Assembly: GCA_023129265.1 (NCBI GenBank)
Contig: JAGMCJ010000051.1
Span: forward strand, 1-14,492
Reading direction: 5' to 3'
DNA length: 14,492 bases
DNA from: Thermoplasmata archaeon
Lineage (GTDB): Archaea; Thermoplasmatota; Thermoplasmata; RBG-16-68-12; JAGMCJ01
The translations under genes and the position numbers were made by a program. The notes under the pieces were generated by a model. The model did no database searches and had not been told where the DNA came from. It saw nothing but the letters and a program-made list of their open reading frames with translations. Below, one piece after another: positions 13,939 to 14,492 of this stretch; the first letter of the stretch is position 1; every line of letters begins with the position of its first letter.

Positions 13939-14492
13939 GCGCCGAACTTCTCCGCTCTTCCCGCGAGATTGAGAAGCAGATTCATCAGGTCGGACCCTCT
14001 GGGATGGCCTAGACCTCCCCGGGCCACGGATACCTCATCGAACTGAGCGACTGAATCGATCCTGACACCAGGCCCGAATATCATCAGCGGGACCGGGTCT
14101 CCGCTGTGGTCGCCGACCTCGATCGGCGTGGAGTGGTCCGCTGTGACCGCAAGTATGGTCTCCTCGTCAAGCTGACGCTTCACGCCCCCGAGCATCTCGT
14201 CCAGTCTCTCTATGACCTTCACCTTCTCTTCTGCGAGCCCGTCGTGACCGCATATGTCCGGGGCCTTGATGTTCATGTACACGAAGTCGTTCGATTCCAG
14301 GGCCTTCATCGCGGCGTCCGCTTTGGCGACCATGTCCGTGTCGAGCCCGCCCGTGGCGCCTTCGACCTCGAGCATCTCCATCCCCAGGGACATGCATATC
14401 CCCCTGACCAGAGTCGCCCCGCTTATCGCCGCCGCCTTCAGCCCGAACCTGTCTTTGAAGGAGCGCAACGGGACCCAGATGCCCCCGCCTCT
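13935..14492 (-). CDS. apgM: 2,3-bisphosphoglycerate-independent phosphoglycerate mutase, archaeal type (5' end beyond window)
   Basis: The C-terminal 185 residues of ApgM, which interconverts 3- and 2-phosphoglycerate in glycolysis and gluconeogenesis. The frame stays open to the right edge, so the N-terminus is outside; a TTG at 14468 is not a real start. Motifs in order: FKDRFGLKAAAIS, LVRGICMSLGMEMLEVEGATG, DTDMVAKADAA, then metal-site segments APDICGHDG and TADHSTP, followed by GDHSGDPVPLMIFG, and a C-terminal GGLGHPRGSDLMNLLLNLAG. This is the alkaline-phosphatase-superfamily fold with two metal ions, and the pattern fits the archaeal ApgM group (about 400 residues in full) rather than bacterial GpmI. 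The stop codon shares CTAG with the convergent coiled-coil gene. Confidence 0.93.
   Translation of the reverse strand, partial: RGGGIWVPLRSFKDRFGLKAAAISGATLVRGICMSLGMEMLEVEGATGGLDTDMVAKADAAMKALESNDFVYMNIKAPDICGHDGLAEEKVKVIERLDEMLGGVKRQLDEETILAVTADHSTPIEVGDHSGDPVPLMIFGPGVRIDSVAQFDEVSVARGGLGHPRGSDLMNLLLNLAGRAEKFGA

Noticed and set aside
1..14492. CRISPR array, insertion sequence, prophage, defence or toxin-antitoxin system
   Set aside because: No regularly spaced direct repeats, transposase, integrase, nuclease or toxin-like genes were seen; the genes are mostly conserved housekeeping ones.

Overview
The window looks like a chromosomal segment of a GC-rich archaeon. Evidence: an RpoE'/Spt4/S24e/S27ae operon, a GTP-dependent dephospho-CoA kinase (an archaeal enzyme family), an archaeal-type phosphoglycerate mutase (ApgM), a DUF835 protein, TATA-box promoters about 25 bases upstream of starts, and strong GGAGG/GGTGA ribosome binding sites. 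DUF835 and the archaeal NosD-like surface protein fit Euryarchaeota, perhaps Thermoplasmatota; that lineage call is a guess. There is no mobile element, CRISPR array, rRNA or tRNA that I can support.

Layout. 1-1593 (-): N-terminal 531 codons of a secreted beta-helix (NosD-like) protein with an FN3-like domain, running off the left edge. It is divergent from 1749-4669 (+), a compact four-gene operon for a pyruvate/2-ketoisovalerate ferredoxin oxidoreductase (gamma, delta, alpha, beta). 4731-6029 (+): TrpB2-type tryptophan synthase beta chain. 6106-7203 (+): M29 family metallo-aminopeptidase, closely followed by 7208-7915 (+), a regulator with two winged helices. 8046-9897 (-): rpoE', spt4, dephospho-CoA kinase, rps24e, rps27ae, packed with overlapping ends; the 51-residue S27ae is easily missed because it is so short. 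9967-12366 (-): membrane-bound proton-pumping pyrophosphatase. 12565-13194 (+): zinc-ribbon plus DUF835 protein. 13236-13343 (-): possible 35-residue acidic protein. 13450-13938 (+): coiled-coil protein of unknown function. 13935-14492 (-): C-terminal part of ApgM, running off the right edge.

Functionally, most of the window is housekeeping: ferredoxin-linked 2-oxoacid oxidation (which consumes CoA), CoA synthesis, pyrophosphate recycling coupled to ion pumping, glycolysis/gluconeogenesis, tryptophan synthesis, peptide turnover, transcription and translation. These links are metabolic only; the sequence shows several separate transcription units.

The most unusual item is the pyrophosphatase. 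After the normal end of the family (about residue 708) the same reading frame continues for about 88 residues that look like a fibronectin type III/Ig-like beta-sandwich. Because the C-terminus of this pump family lies outside the cytoplasm, the extra domain should sit on the cell surface. Other points worth a second look are a charged tail on S24e, the small acidic ORF, a possible leaderless upstream ORF before the DUF835 gene, and convergent genes sharing a CTAG stop.
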